From contig CAWFXC010000005.1 of assembly GCA_963819735.1 (NCBI GenBank), positions 1-64,000 on the forward strand: 64,000 bases of DNA. The letters are read 5' to 3'. Positions 52,222-61,362 of this stretch are shown one piece after another (the stretch's first letter is position 1; each line of letters begins with the position of its first letter). This DNA comes from CAWFXC01 sp963819735 (GTDB lineage: Bacteria; Actinomycetota; Acidimicrobiia; IMCC26256; DASPTH01). The notes below the pieces were generated by a model that worked only from the letters and a program-made list of their open reading frames with translations, did no database searches and was not told where the DNA came from. Position numbers and translations under genes: made by a program.

Positions 52222-53250
52222 ATGTCCTATCGAGTCGTGCAGTGGACCACCGGCATCGTCGGCCGGAGTGGCGTCAAGGGCTTGGTCGCCCGCCCGGATA
52301 CCGAGCTCGTCGGTGCGTATGCGTGGAGCGCCGACAAGGTCGGAGTCGACGTCGGCGTGCAGTGCGGGATCGACCCGATCGGCGTCGTGTCCACCGACAA
52401 CGTCGACGAGTTGATCGCACTCGCGCCGGACGTGGTGTTGTACATGCCGTTGCATTGGGAGGTCGACACGATGGTGCGGCTCCTCGAGGCGGGCATCAAC
52501 GTCATCTCGACGGCGAACTTCATCACCGGTCGTTCGTACGGCGACGAGGACATGGCGCGGCTCGACGGCGCCGCGAAGCGTGGCGGCGCGTCGCTGTACG
52601 GCACGGGTATCAACCCCGGCTTCGCCAACGTGCTCGGCCTCTTCTCCACTGCAGTGTGCCGGCGGATCGATCGCGTGTCGGTGCTCGAGTCGGTCGACTG
52701 CACCGCGTATGCGTCGCCGACCACCTGGTACGAGACGGGCTTCGCGGTCCCGCCGAACACGCCCGGTCTCGACGCGATCGCGAAGAACCGTCAGTTGGTC
52801 TTCGTCGACGCGGTCGAGATGATGGCGGCGGCGTTGAAGGTCGACCTCGACGAGATCACCTACACGCCGGAGTGGGGGGTGGCCACGGAGGATCTCGACC
52901 TCGGCTACATGCAGATCCAGAAGGGTCACACCTGTGGACTAAAGGGTCTGTGGTCGGGCACAGTCGGCGGAAAGTCGGTGATCGAACTCGGGTTGGTGTG
53001 GCGCCTCGGGTACGGCATGGAACCCGATTGGCCGACCGAGGAGGGCTACGTCGTCGACATCGACGGTGACCCGGGCGTGCACTGCAAGTTCGCGCTCCGC
53101 TACCCCGGCGGCAACGTCGACTTCGGCGGGCCGACCGCGTTCCCCGCGGTGAACGCGATCCCCCACGTGGTCGCCGCGGCGCCCGGCCTGGTGACGGCGG
53201 ACCAGATGCCGATGATCCTCGCCGACGGTCTCGTGGCCTGCGACTCGTAG
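52222..53250 (+). CDS. Dihydrodipicolinate-reductase-like / diaminopentanoate-dehydrogenase-like protein
   Basis: 342 aa. RVVQWTTGIVGRSGVKGLVA is the Rossmann opening, DVVLYMPLHWEVDTMVRLLE and GINVISTANFITG follow, then GASLYGTGINPGFANVLGLF. Actinobacteria carry many such paralogues of unknown substrate in catabolic regions. AAGGAG stands 8 nt before ATG 52222. Confidence 0.85.
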   Translation: MSYRVVQWTTGIVGRSGVKGLVARPDTELVGAYAWSADKVGVDVGVQCGIDPIGVVSTDNVDELIALAPDVVLYMPLHWEVDTMVRLLEAGINVISTANFITGRSYGDEDMARLDGAAKRGGASLYGTGINPGFANVLGLFSTAVCRRIDRVSVLESVDCTAYASPTTWYETGFAVPPNTPGLDAIAKNRQLVFVDAVEMMAAALKVDLDEITYTPEWGVATEDLDLGYMQIQKGHTCGLKGLWSGTVGGKSVIELGLVWRLGYGMEPDWPTEEGYVVDIDGDPGVHCKFALRYPGGNVDFGGPTAFPAVNAIPHVVAAAPGLVTADQMPMILADGLVACDS

Positions 53251-53296
53251 ACCGCAATCGCCCGATCGACTACCCGAGCTCGACCCGGGGCGATGT

Positions 53297-53749
53297 TCAA
53301 GGTCGGTCCGGCGAATTGATGTCGTGCGCGACGTCCGCGAGTGCGCTGCGAAGCTGCGCGAACCGTCGGGGTCCGAGCCGGGCGGCGATGGCAAGTTCCG
53401 CGGCTTTGGCGTGATCGTTGATGACCCGCTCGAGCCGCTTTCCCTTGGTCGTGAGCCGAACGACGCGCGCGCGTCCGTCGGCCGGGTCAGGTTCTCGGGT
53501 GATGTAACCGCGCGCCTGGAGATGCGCGAGGAGATCGTTCACCGACTGCTTGGTGATCTGCATCTGCTCGGCGAGCTCGGTTGGGCGTTGGCGGTCGAGC
53601 GTGGGGTGGCGGAACAACGCGACGTGCGCGGCGGTCAGGTCGTCGTACCCGGCCGCGATCACGCCGGCCGAGATCTCGTCGCGCACCCACTGCCAGATCT
53701 GTCGCAGCATGCCGCCGATGTGCAATGGGTTCGGAGTGTCGCTTGACAT
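53297..53749 (-). CDS. MarR-family transcriptional regulator
   Basis: 150 aa. HTH TELAEQMQITKQSVNDLLAH and wing GYITREPDPADGRARVVRLT. Divergent from cupin and serine hydrolase genes; a nested palindrome begins immediately upstream of its ATG. Confidence 0.92.
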   Translation of the reverse strand: MSSDTPNPLHIGGMLRQIWQWVRDEISAGVIAAGYDDLTAAHVALFRHPTLDRQRPTELAEQMQITKQSVNDLLAHLQARGYITREPDPADGRARVVRLTTKGKRLERVINDHAKAAELAIAARLGPRRFAQLRSALADVAHDINSPDRP

Positions 53750-53750
53750 G

Positions 53751-53795
53751 ATCGTCAGCCTACCTTACTATCAGTTGGTAAGGCAAACTGACGAT
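53751..53795. promoter_or_regulatory. Nested palindromes between MarR and cupin genes
   Basis: Inner dyad CCTTAC-N9-GTAAGG (53763-53783) inside an outer dyad ATCGTCAG (53751-53758) / CTGACGAT (53788-53795). The inner site has the size of a MarR operator. The outer arm abuts the MarR start codon, implying a near-leaderless transcript. Confidence 0.6.
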
Positions 53796-53827
53796 ATTCC
53801 ACCGGACGGCACACGAGAGGGCAGGCC

Positions 53828-54349
53828 ATGAGCTCAGCAGTCATCGACAGTCCCGACAACGAGCACGCGCCGGCATGGTGGTTTCTCGACCTCTTGGTCG
53901 TCGAGCACCGGTGCGCACCCGGCATGGAGACCGTGGTGTTGGAGATGACGTTGCCGGTCGGTTCCGCGGCACCGTTGCACGTCCATCACGATCTCGACGA
54001 CACCTGGTACATCGTGGAAGGCGAGATGGTCGTGCGCTGCGGCGACGACGTGACGCTGGCGGGTCCCGGCCACTGGGTGTCGATGCCGCGCGGTGTGCCC
54101 CACACGTTCCGGGTCGTCGGCGATCACGACGCGCGGATCCTGCTCGTTCATGACAACGCGTCGTTCCGAGACTTGATCCGTGATCTCGGCGTACCGGCCG
54201 AGGCACGCGTCGTTCCTCCATCGCCGGTGTTCCCGGCACCCGAGGAGCTGGCCCGCGTCGCAGCGACCCACGACCTCACCCCGATCGGTCCGCCCATGAG
54301 TGCCGACGAGAGCAACGCGTTCGCGCGCTCCGGCGACGACGGCTCGTGA
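53828..54349 (+). CDS. Cupin-domain protein
   Basis: 173 aa. The two cupin motifs are clear: LHVHHDLDDTWYIVEGEMVV (G-x5-H-x-H-type with E) and VSMPRGVPHTFRVVGDHDAR (P-x-G-x-x-H). Metal ligands H, H, E-like D and H are present. Likely binds or oxidises a small molecule. The stop overlaps the next start (GTGA). Confidence 0.88.
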   Translation: MSSAVIDSPDNEHAPAWWFLDLLVVEHRCAPGMETVVLEMTLPVGSAAPLHVHHDLDDTWYIVEGEMVVRCGDDVTLAGPGHWVSMPRGVPHTFRVVGDHDARILLVHDNASFRDLIRDLGVPAEARVVPPSPVFPAPEELARVAATHDLTPIGPPMSADESNAFARSGDDGS

Positions 54350-55563
54350 GCAGCGGTCGTCGCAGCGACCTGCGGAGGAGAGCGTTGGTGTTCGTCGTCG
54401 CGCTGTCGCTCTTCGGCGCGACGGTGGGGACGAGTGCGGCGGGCGCGGCGGCCGCGGCGGCCGCGGAGCAGGACTTCTGCACGACGATGCGGCCCAAGCT
54501 GGCTGCGCTGGTCAAAGACTTGCGGGCGCCGGGCGCGGTGGTGCTCGTTCGTTCACCGAAGATCGGCCACTGCTTCCTCAGCTTCGGCGCACGGACCCTC
54601 GGAGGCCACCACCCCATCGGTCCCAACGATCAGCTCAGGATCGGGAGCAACACGAAGACGATGACCGGCACGGTCATTCTGCAACTCGTCCAGGAGGGAA
54701 AGCTGAGCCTGAACGATCCGGTCTCGAAGTATCACCTCGGCGTACCCAACGGCGACAACATCACGATCGCGCAGCTCCTCAGCATGCGCAGCGGACTCCG
54801 GGACTTCACGGGGTTGCCGGCCTTCGGACAGACCCTGGACGCCGCACCCCAACGAGTCTGGTCTCCCGACGAGGTGCTCGCCCTCTCGTACGCGCAACCG
54901 CCTGCGTTCGCGCCCGGACAGGGATACCTCTACTCGAATGCCAACACCGTGTTGTTGGGGCTGATCGCCCAACAGCTGACCGGACAACCCCTCGCCCGGG
55001 TGTTCGAAGAGCGGATCTACCGTCCGCTCGGACTCGATCACACGCTGCTGCCGGACGCGGGATCGCACACGATCCCCAAGGCGCATGCCCACGGATACAT
55101 GTACGGCGGTATCGCCGACTTCATCAACGGCCCGCTTTCCGCCGAGCAGCAGGCCGAGGCCGCGGCCGGAACGCTCAAGCCCATCGACCGCACCGACATG
55201 AACCCGTCGTGGGCGTGGGCGGCAGGAGGGGCGATCTCGACGACGAACGACCTCGCCCGCTACGTGAAGGCACTCGGCGGTCATGGGCTCCTGAACCGTC
55301 AGATGCAGGCGGAACGCATCGCCAGCCCCCAACCGATCGATCCCAGTACGCCTGACGGGCCCCGCTACGGGCTGGGGATCGTCAAGTACGGACAGATGTA
55401 CGGCCACACCGGCGAGCTCCCGGGCTATGACTCGTTCATCGGCTACGACCCCAAGCGCGACATCACCTTGGTCGCCTGGGCGAATCTCCTCAACTCACCC
55501 GACGGACGCAGCACCGGCGGCGCACTCGCCACCGCCGTCACCGACGAGCTCTACCCGAAGTGA
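54346..55563 (+). CDS. Secreted serine hydrolase (beta-lactamase/D-Ala-D-Ala carboxypeptidase family)
   Basis: 405 aa. Signal peptide ALVFVVALSLFGATVGTSAA, Ser-x-x-Lys in RIGSNTKTMTGTV, Tyr-x-Asn in YLYSNANTVLLGLI, and the third motif His-Thr-Gly in YGHTGELPGYDSFIGYD. Class C-like serine hydrolases of this kind act on peptides or esters outside the membrane. GTG 54346 overlaps the cupin stop, so both are under MarR control. Confidence 0.9.
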   Translation: MSSGRRSDLRRRALVFVVALSLFGATVGTSAAGAAAAAAAEQDFCTTMRPKLAALVKDLRAPGAVVLVRSPKIGHCFLSFGARTLGGHHPIGPNDQLRIGSNTKTMTGTVILQLVQEGKLSLNDPVSKYHLGVPNGDNITIAQLLSMRSGLRDFTGLPAFGQTLDAAPQRVWSPDEVLALSYAQPPAFAPGQGYLYSNANTVLLGLIAQQLTGQPLARVFEERIYRPLGLDHTLLPDAGSHTIPKAHAHGYMYGGIADFINGPLSAEQQAEAAAGTLKPIDRTDMNPSWAWAAGGAISTTNDLARYVKALGGHGLLNRQMQAERIASPQPIDPSTPDGPRYGLGIVKYGQMYGHTGELPGYDSFIGYDPKRDITLVAWANLLNSPDGRSTGGALATAVTDELYPK

Positions 55564-55573
55564 GGGGACCAAA

Positions 55574-56920
55574 TCAGCTCCCGCCGAGCAGGTTCGCTTT
55601 GAGTGCGATTGCGTTCGATGCCTTGCAGTCGAAGGTGCCCGCTTTCGTGGGGTGCAGGCGTACCCACTTGCCGCTCTTGAATTGCACCTCGATGAAACAG
55701 CTCGTGCTCTTCGCGTCCTTGAACGAGCGCGTCCCCGCCATGCCGCCCGCGTCGAAGGTGGTGAGCGTCTTGATGCCGGCGATCAGGTTGGGTCGGGTGA
55801 TGCCGTTGATCCCGTTGGTCTTGACCGTCGCGTTGACCGCGTCGGCGAAGGCCAACGTGGCTTCCCAAGCGTAGACCGAGAACTGGTCTGGCGTGCCCCC
55901 GACCTGCTTCACGTACTTCAAGAAGGCGGCGAGGGTCTTGTTGGTCTTCGCTTCGCTGAACGGCAAGAAGCTGAGGTACTGCACCTCACCCTCGAATGCC
56001 GAGGCGTTCTGCGGGACGAGCTGATTGCCGTAGCACGACACGCAGTCCCACACCACCTTGGTGCTGTCGAGACCCTGCAGTTGTGCCTCACTACGAATCT
56101 GCAGCGCGCTGTTCGCGGCCAGCGAGTTGTACGCGTAGTTCGAGCCGTCGGCCTTCATCTGCTGGACGATGCTCGTGTACGCGCTCTGCGGGTCACTACC
56201 CGAACGTGTGACCGTGGTGCCCTGGTCGGCCTTGATGCCCGCCGCTTGGTTCGCGAGCGCGCCGATCGTACCGCCACGGTTCGCGTCCTTCGTGTCGCTC
56301 GACACGAGCATCGGACCGTGCAACCCGCTCTTGTGCTGCGAGAGGAGCCATTTCGCGGGGCCCTGGTTGGCGTTGTACGTCTGCGGGTTCTGCGTCACCG
56401 ATGCGCAGTCGATCTGTATCCCGACGGCGGGGAACGAGATCGGCGCGCAGCTTTCGGGCACTCCGGTCGTGACCGCGGAGAGGTCCGGCAAACCGCTGGC
56501 CTGACCGGCCTGGTCCTTGCAGTTCACCATGTCGACGACCGACGTCAAGAAGAGTGCTTCGGTGCCGACCATCGCGAGGTCGTTCGCACACGAGTTGATG
56601 GTGCCGTTGCGCGTTTCGTTCGGGTTGAGCTTCGAGTCGTAGAAGTCGACGACGACCTTGCGTCCGGCGAGACCGCCGCCGCCGGCTTTGCTGTTGAGAT
56701 AGGCGGCACCGGCCTTCACGCCGTCGACCGCGCCTTTGAACAGGCCGGGTGCGAGGGCGTTGTCGACGTCCGCGACCACCGCGATGTGGATCTCGCTTGC
56801 CGTGACCCCGACCTCGGTTGCCGTGGGCTTCGTGCTGCTCGACTGGGCCCCCGCCGGCAGTGCGGCGATGGCGAGCGCGACGGCGATTCCGATGCTGACA
56901 GCTCGGATCTTCGAGATCAT
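55574..56920 (-). CDS. Branched-chain amino-acid-type ABC substrate-binding protein
   Basis: 448 aa. Signal peptide SIGIAVALAIAALPAGAQ, then a type I periplasmic-binding fold (EIHIAVVADVDNALAPGLFK, YAYNSLAANSALQIRSEAQL, YAWEATLAFADAVNATVKTN). No lipobox Cys at the cleavage site. No transporter subunits lie next to it, so it is an orphan. A decayed fragment of a close paralogue is at 1535-1669. Confidence 0.88.
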   Translation of the reverse strand: MISKIRAVSIGIAVALAIAALPAGAQSSSTKPTATEVGVTASEIHIAVVADVDNALAPGLFKGAVDGVKAGAAYLNSKAGGGGLAGRKVVVDFYDSKLNPNETRNGTINSCANDLAMVGTEALFLTSVVDMVNCKDQAGQASGLPDLSAVTTGVPESCAPISFPAVGIQIDCASVTQNPQTYNANQGPAKWLLSQHKSGLHGPMLVSSDTKDANRGGTIGALANQAAGIKADQGTTVTRSGSDPQSAYTSIVQQMKADGSNYAYNSLAANSALQIRSEAQLQGLDSTKVVWDCVSCYGNQLVPQNASAFEGEVQYLSFLPFSEAKTNKTLAAFLKYVKQVGGTPDQFSVYAWEATLAFADAVNATVKTNGINGITRPNLIAGIKTLTTFDAGGMAGTRSFKDAKSTSCFIEVQFKSGKWVRLHPTKAGTFDCKASNAIALKANLLGGS

Positions 56921-57088
56921 GGTTCGAATCCCCCCGGATCCTTCGGACTATGACTCGCGTGGCCTGTCATCGTGCAGCTCGCGCTGACAGTAGATGTATT
57001 TGCCGCGGGGCGCAGCACGTGTGCTCGAGGTTGCGTAGGTTCGCGGGCTGGGTATCCCACGACGATCGCCGGCAGAAGGAGGACGACC

Positions 57089-57949
57089 ATGCCCGAGCGC
57101 AACGGATACATCGCAGGGGTGCCGTGCTGGGTCGACAGCAACCAGCCCGACCCGCAGGCGGTCCTGCCGTTCTACTCCGGACTCTTCGGGTGGGAATTCG
57201 AGAACATGATGCCCGAAGGGTCAGGAGGGGAGTACCACGTGGCTCGCATCCGTGGGGGCGACGTCGCCGCGATCGGGTCGGTCCCCGACGACGCACCTCC
57301 GCTCGCGATGTGGAACACGTACATCGCCGTTACGAGCGCCGATGAGTCGGCGGCGAAGGTCCGTGCGGCCGGGGCCCGCGTGATCTCGGAGCCCTTCGAC
57401 GTGATGGACGCGGGGCGCATGGCTGTGGTCGCGGATCCCGAAGGCGCGGTGTTCTGCGTCTGGGAGGCGAAGGACAACATCGGGGCCAAGGTCGTCAACG
57501 AGCACGGTGCGCTGAACTTCAACGGGCTCGCGACCCGGGATCCGGCGGCCGCCGAGGCGTTCTACGGCGCCGTGTTCGGCTGGACCACGTTGTCATTGCC
57601 AGGGGGGCCCATGTGGACGCGGCCGGGCTACGGCGATCACCTGGAGGAGAGCTCGCCGGGTCTGCGCGACCAGATGTCACAGATGGGCGCGCCCGACGGG
57701 TTCATCGACGTCGTCGCGATGTTGAACCCCATCGCCGACGACGACACGGAGACACCCGCGCACTGGTCGGTCACGTTCGCGGTCGACGACGTCGATGCAA
57801 CCGCGGCGCAGGCCGAGAAGCTCGGCGGTGACGTCGTCGACGGACCGTCCGACGCGCCGTGGACGAGGTTGGCCGTGCTCAAGGATCCCGGGGGTGCGGT
57901 GTTCATCGCGAGCCAATTCGTGGCCGAGAACCGCGAGCTCACCGCTTGA
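57089..57949 (+). CDS. Two-domain VOC family protein
   Basis: 286 aa from ATG 57089, with AGGAGG just upstream. First VOC domain GVPCWVDSNQPDPQAVLPFY to DPEGAVFCVWEA, second LNFNGLATRDPAAAEAFYGA to LKDPGGAVFIASQF. The two halves are diverged, unlike the protein encoded at 9488-10399. Similar to hydroxylase/glyoxalase-like proteins of actinobacteria; substrate unknown. Confidence 0.87.
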   Translation: MPERNGYIAGVPCWVDSNQPDPQAVLPFYSGLFGWEFENMMPEGSGGEYHVARIRGGDVAAIGSVPDDAPPLAMWNTYIAVTSADESAAKVRAAGARVISEPFDVMDAGRMAVVADPEGAVFCVWEAKDNIGAKVVNEHGALNFNGLATRDPAAAEAFYGAVFGWTTLSLPGGPMWTRPGYGDHLEESSPGLRDQMSQMGAPDGFIDVVAMLNPIADDDTETPAHWSVTFAVDDVDATAAQAEKLGGDVVDGPSDAPWTRLAVLKDPGGAVFIASQFVAENRELTA

Positions 57950-57972
57950 GGGTGTGAGGTTGCCGCCGCAGC

Positions 57973-58677
57973 TCAGCGATCGGGCTCGGTGATGCGCAGG
58001 ACTTCGTGACGGGTGACGGTGGGGGAGGCGCGCGACGCGTCGACGAAGCCGCTCACGTCGACGGCGAGGAGCTCGGCGGCTTCTCCCGGCGCGACGAAGC
58101 GTTCGAGCAGATCTTCGGTGTTCGTCCACCACAGCTCGGAGATCGCGTCGACGGAGTCGTCGTTCGTGTCGACGACGATGTTCTGGCGGTAACGAACGGT
58201 CGTCGCGTGGAACGACCGGGCGAGCTGGCCGTGGTTCGCGTAGCGACCCTGCCAGATGCGCGCGTCGACCGCCGGCACCGCGGCCCACGGTGTGGTCTTC
58301 TTCACGCCGGCCCACGACCGTGGTTGGTCGGGCCGAGCGCTGCGATCGAAGGCGAGGCGTTCGTGCACGCGGTACCAATTCGCGGTCGACGGTGCGCGCG
58401 CGATGAGCGATTCGGAATGGCCGGGCGCACACCACAGCCAGGCGAAGGCGGAGAACCGAACCGGGGTCGAGGTGTGCCGCGCCTGGATGTCTGCGTCGAG
58501 GCGCTCGAGCTCGGCGCGCAGCACACCCCCGGCGGCGCCGGCGGCTCGGGCCCACGCCACGAAGTCTTCGGTGGCGGGCGGCGCGGGGTCGGTGAGGGCG
58601 AAGACGAGCTTGGTGTCGGCGCCGCGGACCCCGTTGCCGAAGATGTTCGTCGACGTCACGTCGGATTGCTCGCCCAT
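57973..58677 (-). CDS. EthD-domain-like protein
   Basis: 234 aa. Two half-related segments: an N-terminal one around TKLVFALTDPAPPATEDFVA and a C-terminal one with GRYANHGQLARSFHATTVRY, NIVVDTNDDSVDAISELWWT and NTEDLLERFVAPG, the latter typical of EthD/ABM dimeric barrels. GGAGGCAGGGC precedes the ATG. Divergent from a TetR-P450 pair, so perhaps part of the same catabolic route. Confidence 0.6.
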   Translation of the reverse strand: MGEQSDVTSTNIFGNGVRGADTKLVFALTDPAPPATEDFVAWARAAGAAGGVLRAELERLDADIQARHTSTPVRFSAFAWLWCAPGHSESLIARAPSTANWYRVHERLAFDRSARPDQPRSWAGVKKTTPWAAVPAVDARIWQGRYANHGQLARSFHATTVRYRQNIVVDTNDDSVDAISELWWTNTEDLLERFVAPGEAAELLAVDVSGFVDASRASPTVTRHEVLRITEPDR

Positions 58678-58725
58678 GCCCTGCCTCCCTCGCCCGCCGC
58701 GCCAAATGGCGGTGCCCGGCATTTC

Positions 58726-58742
58726 GCATAGTATCGCTATGC
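58726..58742. promoter_or_regulatory. Operator-like dyad between EthD-like and TetR genes
   Basis: GCATAG-TATCG-CTATGC, a 6-bp perfect dyad with 5-bp centre, 49 bp from the EthD-like start and 22 bp before the TetR start. Probable TetR site. Confidence 0.5.
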
Positions 58743-58763
58743 TCGCTCGGTTCCCCGCTGACG

Positions 58764-59414
58764 GTGATGAAGACGGTGATGAAGAGGTGCGCAGTGCCGG
58801 TGACGGCAGTTGTCCCAGGCTCGTCACGTCGAGCGCGGGCGCTCGACACGAGAGCCCGGGTCATCGCGGCGGCCCGAGAATGTGTGCGCGAGTCCGGGCC
58901 CTTCGGCGCGTCGTCGAACGAGATCGCCCGGCGGGCGGGCGTGTCGTGGGGGGTGATCCAGCACCACTTCGGGAGTCGTGCGGGGATCCTGCTCGCCATG
59001 ATCGAAGACGGGTTCGGCGCACTCCTCGACGAGCTCGACACCGACCCGATCGAGGGTGACCCGCTGGCCGCAGTGGTCGACGCGGTGTGGCGATACTGCA
59101 CGCTGCCCGACTATCTCCTCTACACGGACGTGCTCCGTGTGCTGGCGCGTGACCCGTCGTCGGCCGAGACCGTCCGTCAACTGCTCCGCGACAGCGAGAC
59201 CCAACTCAACCGCTCCCTCGTGAAGCTGCTGCGCCCGACCATTCCGTCCGACGCCGCGTTGCGGATCGTGGGCAGCCTGATCTTCGCGACCATGCGAGGC
59301 CTCGGGCTCCGCCAGGCGTTCGACGAACACGCAACCGACACCACCGCCGAGCGGACGTTCCTCGTGCGCGCCCTCCACCTCGCGCTCGACGCCGACGAGG
59401 GCATGCGAGCATGA
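58764..59414 (+). CDS. TetR-family transcriptional regulator
   Basis: 216 aa from the upstream-most start; ATG 58782 or the GTG 58797 are alternatives. TRARVIAAARECVRESGPFG, SSNEIARRAGVSWGVIQHHF as HTH, then a C-terminal ligand domain. The stop overlaps the P450 start (ATGA). Confidence 0.88.
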   Translation: MMKTVMKRCAVPVTAVVPGSSRRARALDTRARVIAAARECVRESGPFGASSNEIARRAGVSWGVIQHHFGSRAGILLAMIEDGFGALLDELDTDPIEGDPLAAVVDAVWRYCTLPDYLLYTDVLRVLARDPSSAETVRQLLRDSETQLNRSLVKLLRPTIPSDAALRIVGSLIFATMRGLGLRQAFDEHATDTTAERTFLVRALHLALDADEGMRA

Positions 59415-60601
59415 ACGAGCCCGTGGTCATCGACCTGCGAGATCCCGAGTTCTGGCAGGACCCTTACCCCACCTACGCACGCGCGCGGCGGTCGCACCGC
59501 ATCGCCCACAGCGCGGGCGGCGAAGTGATCCTGCTACGAGCCGACGACATAGAACTCGCCCACACGCATCCCGCGTTCGGCCAGACCGGTCTCCGCGCGC
59601 TCGAGCTCCTCGGTGTGCACGACGGTCCGTTCTACGAGTGGCGGAGCAAGGCGATGGCCGCGCACGACGGTTCCGTCCACGACCGGCTGCGCGCGACGGT
59701 GGTACGCGCATTCACCCCGCTACGTGTGCAGAAGTTCCGCGACGCCCTCGCGGAGCACGCTCGCGACCTGCTCGCCGGAGTACGGCGGCGCGAGTCGTTC
59801 GACATCGTCACCGACTACGCCGACGATCTCCCGCTCTGGCTCATCTGCGAGTTCCTCGGCCTGCCGGTCGAGGAGCGCGCGGAAATCGCGGGGTTCCTCG
59901 CCGGTACCGAGACCGGATTCGTCGACCCGTTGACCCCGGCGGGCCGCCAGGTCGCCGAGGACGGCATCGTTGCCTTGGCGCGTTACGTCGAGCGCCTCGT
60001 AGCCGCGCGCGCGGCCGATCCGGGCGAAGACCTGGTCACCGATCTGCTGGCCGCGGAGCAGGACGGACGACTCGACCGAGCCGAGCTCGTCGCCCTTGCG
60101 GTGAACGTGCTCGGTGGCGCGGTCGGCTCGAGTCGCGCCGCGATCACGAACTCGCTGCTGCTCCTGCTGACGCATCCGGAGCAGGCGGCACGGGTGCGCG
60201 CCGACCGTGATCGACTCGGCCCCGCGATCGAGGAATGCCTGCGCTTTCACCCTCCGTTCCGATCGGGTCGCAAACTGGTCGTGGCCGACACCGACTGCAT
60301 CGGGGTGGAGCTCCGTGCCGGCGACACCGTCTTCCTCGCCCGTCAGGCCGCCAACCGCGACCCGGCCCGATGGGAAGATCCCGATCGCTTCGACGTCACC
60401 CGCGCCCCCGAACGCCACTTCTCGTTCGGCTACGGCGCGCACTTCTGTCTCGGTCAGGCCTTGGCCCGCATCGACGTGCAAGAAGCGGTTCGGGTGTTCT
60501 TCGACGAGCTCCCCGACGCCCGACTCGTCACCGTCACGCCCCGGCGGGTCCCATTCACGCCGGACGAGCAGATCGAAGAGTTGCGCGCCGCCGCGCGTTG
60601 A
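59411..60601 (+). CDS. Cytochrome P450
   Basis: 396 aa, soluble bacterial type. Opens VIDLRDPEFWQDPYPTYARA. I-helix VNVLGGAVGSSRAAITNSLL lacks the usual A-G-x-D-T (it reads GGAVGSSR), K-helix E-x-x-R in AIEECLRFHPPF, and heme loop FSFGYGAHFCLGQALARID with the Cys ligand. Coupled to TetR. No local ferredoxin gene, so the redox partner is elsewhere. Confidence 0.93.
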   Translation: MNEPVVIDLRDPEFWQDPYPTYARARRSHRIAHSAGGEVILLRADDIELAHTHPAFGQTGLRALELLGVHDGPFYEWRSKAMAAHDGSVHDRLRATVVRAFTPLRVQKFRDALAEHARDLLAGVRRRESFDIVTDYADDLPLWLICEFLGLPVEERAEIAGFLAGTETGFVDPLTPAGRQVAEDGIVALARYVERLVAARAADPGEDLVTDLLAAEQDGRLDRAELVALAVNVLGGAVGSSRAAITNSLLLLLTHPEQAARVRADRDRLGPAIEECLRFHPPFRSGRKLVVADTDCIGVELRAGDTVFLARQAANRDPARWEDPDRFDVTRAPERHFSFGYGAHFCLGQALARIDVQEAVRVFFDELPDARLVTVTPRRVPFTPDEQIEELRAAAR

Positions 60602-60625
60602 CAACCGCGAGACGACGGATGCGGG

Positions 60626-61231
60626 TCAGTCGTCGAGGGTGCGGCGCTGCGGGTAGATCGTCTTACCCTCCGCGAGCATCTTCACGAACTGGTCGATCCG
60701 ACGGGCGCGGGTGTCGGCGCGTTTGGCGCTGTCGATCCGGTAGAGGACGGAATAGCGGTTCTGGCTGGTGAGAATCTCGAACATGGCCGCCGCACGCGGT
60801 TCGGCGCGGAGCGCGGCGGCGAGATCGTCGGGCACGGTGATGCTGTGAGCACCCGCGTACGCCGCCACCCAGCGACGGTCGTCCTTGGCCCGCTGGACCT
60901 CCGCGAGACCAGACGGGTGCATCCGCCCCGCATCGATCAGACGCTCCGCGAGTGCGGTGTTCCGTTCCGACCACGCGCTGCGTTGGGTGCGGGGTGTGAA
61001 CCGTTGGCGGAACGAGACGTCGTCACGCGCCCGCCGTAGACCATCGATCCATCCGTAGCAGAGTGCTTCGTCGAGCGCCTCGACCTGCGTGAGACTGGTC
61101 GCCGCGCGCGAGTTCTTCTTTGCCAGCACGAGCCAGACCCCGGCTGAGTCCCGACCGTGTCGGTCGAGCCAACGTCGCCATGCCTTGCCGTCGGCCACGA
61201 TCAATTCGGGTACGTCGTCGACTCCGGCCAT
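60626..61231 (-). CDS. YdeI/OmpD-associated family protein
   Basis: 201 aa. WRRWLDRHGRDSAGVWLVLA, ALDEALCYGWIDGLRRARDD, RFTPRTQRSAWSERN and the C-terminal YSVLYRIDSAKRADTRARRI are the family blocks. Cytosolic; possibly peptide-stress related. Monocistronic. Confidence 0.88.
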   Translation of the reverse strand: MAGVDDVPELIVADGKAWRRWLDRHGRDSAGVWLVLAKKNSRAATSLTQVEALDEALCYGWIDGLRRARDDVSFRQRFTPRTQRSAWSERNTALAERLIDAGRMHPSGLAEVQRAKDDRRWVAAYAGAHSITVPDDLAAALRAEPRAAAMFEILTSQNRYSVLYRIDSAKRADTRARRIDQFVKMLAEGKTIYPQRRTLDD

Positions 61232-61362
61232 CAGCCTCCACGTTACGAGGCGCTCCCGTGCGCCGCGCCGTACGCTGTGATCGTGCGCATCGAGGGTCCG
61301 ACGGTTGACGACCTCGGGTCGCGCCCCCGTGTGAGTATGACGACTCGCGTGCGTACCCGATC

